Below, piece after piece: positions 62,404 through 64,000 of a stretch of DNA of 64,000 bases. The translations under genes and the position numbers were made by a program. How positions within the stretch are numbered: position 1 is the stretch's first letter; every line of letters starts with the position of its first letter. This DNA comes from Agapetus fuscipes (Eukaryota > Arthropoda > Insecta > Trichoptera > Glossosomatidae): positions 20,398,001 to 20,462,000 of the forward strand of contig OX637339.1 in NCBI GenBank assembly GCA_951799405.1, in the 5' to 3' direction. A model generated the notes under the pieces. The model worked only from the letters and a program-made list of their open reading frames with translations, was not told the origin of the DNA and ran no database searches.

Positions 62404-63025
62404 AAGGTAACTTGGAATAGGGCGTGTTAGGGAAAGCAAGTGGTCGGTGCAATAGGAAGAATAGCAAAGAACAAGCGATTGACGATGGATCTGAGAATGG
62501 CTGTACACAATGGTATATTTTTACCGACTTTGATGTATGGAAGTGAAGCATGGACAGTGAATGATAGCGAAATAAGTAAAGTATGTACGGTGGAAATGAA
62601 GCATTTGAGAAGCATGACGGGAAAAACTCTGAAGGATAGAGTTAGGGATGAATGGGTAAAGAAAGAATGTCATTTGAAAGAGAATGAATGTGAAAGTTAA
62701 GGTACAAAATAATGTGATGAGATGGTTTGGGCATGTGGAAAGAATGAATGATGATAGACTGACAAAGTATGTATACAAAGAAAGTGTGAAAGAAAAAAGA
62801 GTGAAGGGACGACTGAGAAAAGTATGGAATGATCAGATTGAGGAGATTGTGAAAGAATGGGATATACAAAGTGAGCGTAAAAGAAGAAAATGCATGAAAA
62901 ATGTGATGGATATGAATGAATTGAAAGAGGTGATGTCAGGATAGGAAAAAATGGAGGCAGCTCTGCAGAGGCTCTGGCCACCCCTATCGGAATGGCGACA
63001 GAGTAACAGCCATTACAGCTATAAA
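62404..63025 (+). pseudogene. LINE C-terminal fragment with a frameshift
   Basis: Frame 62440-62700 (NGIFLPTLMYGSEAWTVNDSEIS) and then frame 62684-62944 (VMRWFGHVERMNDDRLTKYVY) belong together, joined by a frameshift near 62690. The tail CTCTGGCCACCCCTATCGGAATGGCGACAGAGTAAC is shared with 8636-8690. Confidence 0.7.
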
Positions 63026-63320
63026 ATTCAAAATGTAAGTTCGATTGGAGCCCTCGTTAGCACTTAGTCAATTGCAACCCCTAGTTAGTACCAAGGTCAC
63101 CAGTGTTTGCTCAATTTGCTCTCTGAAACCTTTGTAACTACAGCAGTGTTAGTTAATAGAAGTTTTCTGTATGCAGCTGTTTGTGGACCATGTATTGTAT
63201 GTGACCGAAATGTGATTGACCAAAAAGTCGTGTGGACGAACTGTCGCGTGACCAATTTGTCGATGGACGAGCTATCTTTGACCGATTTGTCGTGACACGA
63301 TGTTTTATACTTACAACACT

Positions 63321-63556
63321 AAATCTAAGTTGCAAAGATATGTATCATTTGAGATTCATATTAAATGCATTCTCACAAGCAGACACGCATACTTGCGCGC
63401 TAACACATGCCGCATGTGGACCTACAATATAAAAAACCCAATCTTAAATGAACAAAAGCCCTGCAACTCCTGCCGACCTTCCCTGAAACACGGGTTGACA
63501 TTGGCCAAGTGAACCAGTTTTTACAGTTGGGTGGTCAGCCTCATACCAACCTATAG
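63321..63556 (-). repeat. SINE B copy
   Basis: AATCTAAGTTGCAAAGATATG to TCATACCAACCTATAG. Confidence 0.8.
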
Positions 63557-63564
63557 TTACTATA

Positions 63565-63965
63565 CACGTCTTACTTATACACACCCTCACTCAGGGATCA
63601 GCTTCATTGGCTGAAAATAAAGGAGAGGGTGGAGTACAAGGTCTGCTTAACTGTATTTAAGTCCTCGCAGAACATTGCGCCACTGTATGTCTCAGAGCTA
63701 TGTGTGGGTGACACAGTAGAGGGTAGGCGCGGAACTTTGAGATCTGCATTCAGCACTGCTGTGAATAGACTCAGGGTTCCCTGCATAAGCAACATGGCCA
63801 ATTATTTAGATCATGCCTTTTGCATTGCCGGCACTCTGCTGTGGAATGCCTTACCACACGAGCTGACAGCTGTGGAGAGTGCAAATGCTTTTAAGTGTCA
63901 GGATTGAAGACATATTTTTTCAGGAGGGGCCATGGCTCTGCAGTGCCCTTGCGGTGAACTCACAA
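63565..63965 (+). pseudogene. Non-LTR (CR1/L2-like) C-terminal fragment
   Basis: LHWLKIKERVEYKVCLTVFKSSQNIAPLYVSEL... and AGTLLWNALPHELTAVESANAFK match the reverse transcriptase C-terminus of CR1/L2-type LINEs. A stop (TGA 63905) interrupts the last part; the window ends in an ATT tail. Confidence 0.7.
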
Positions 63966-64000
63966 AACGGCACTAAAAATATAGTCAAATTATTATTATT

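Overview
The window is eukaryotic nuclear DNA, most likely from an arthropod and probably an insect. The evidence is GC-rich coding exons separated by AT-rich introns with GT-AG borders, two trehalose/sugar-transporter-like genes of the insect Tret1 type, and a very dense load of SINEs, LINE fragments, MITEs, an LTR retrotransposon and a THAP-domain DNA transposon. I see no operons, rRNA, CRISPR arrays or convincing free-standing tRNA genes. I cannot name the species.

Layout. 1-23.3 kb is a gene desert of nested repeats: three SINE families (called A, B and C here), LINE 3' ends, hairpin MITEs, an hAT-type MITE, and a 16-bp minisatellite that expanded inside a tandem SINE B array. 23.3-29.2 kb holds a complete nine-exon sugar-transporter-like gene (490 aa). 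30.5-39.6 kb holds a second, paralogous eight-exon gene (556 aa) in the same orientation. Both carry degenerate partial duplicates of one of their own exons just upstream of the real one. 40.7 kb has a lone signal-peptide exon of an unknown secreted protein.

42.18-48.55 kb is an apparently intact ISL2EU/IS4EU-type DNA transposon. It has 12-14 bp terminal inverted repeats and a TA target duplication, a spliced THAP + DDE transposase on the plus strand, and a convergent spliced YqaJ-type nuclease on the minus strand. 53.74-60.92 kb is a full-length Ty3/gypsy retrotransposon with two 472-bp LTRs that differ at one base. It has a Gag with an N-terminal SAP-like motif and CCHC knuckle, and a Pol in the -1 frame. 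Its Pol carries an unusual C-terminal extension that reads as an OARD1/TARG1-like macro domain followed by a CCCH zinc finger. The element is inserted inside a minus-strand SINE A copy. The last 3 kb returns to SINEs and LINE 3' ends.

The two transporters are the only complete host genes I can support. The most novel features are the macro-domain/CCCH extension of the gypsy Pol, the complete two-gene ISL2EU element with matching subterminal motifs, and the repeated partial exon duplications in both transporter genes.
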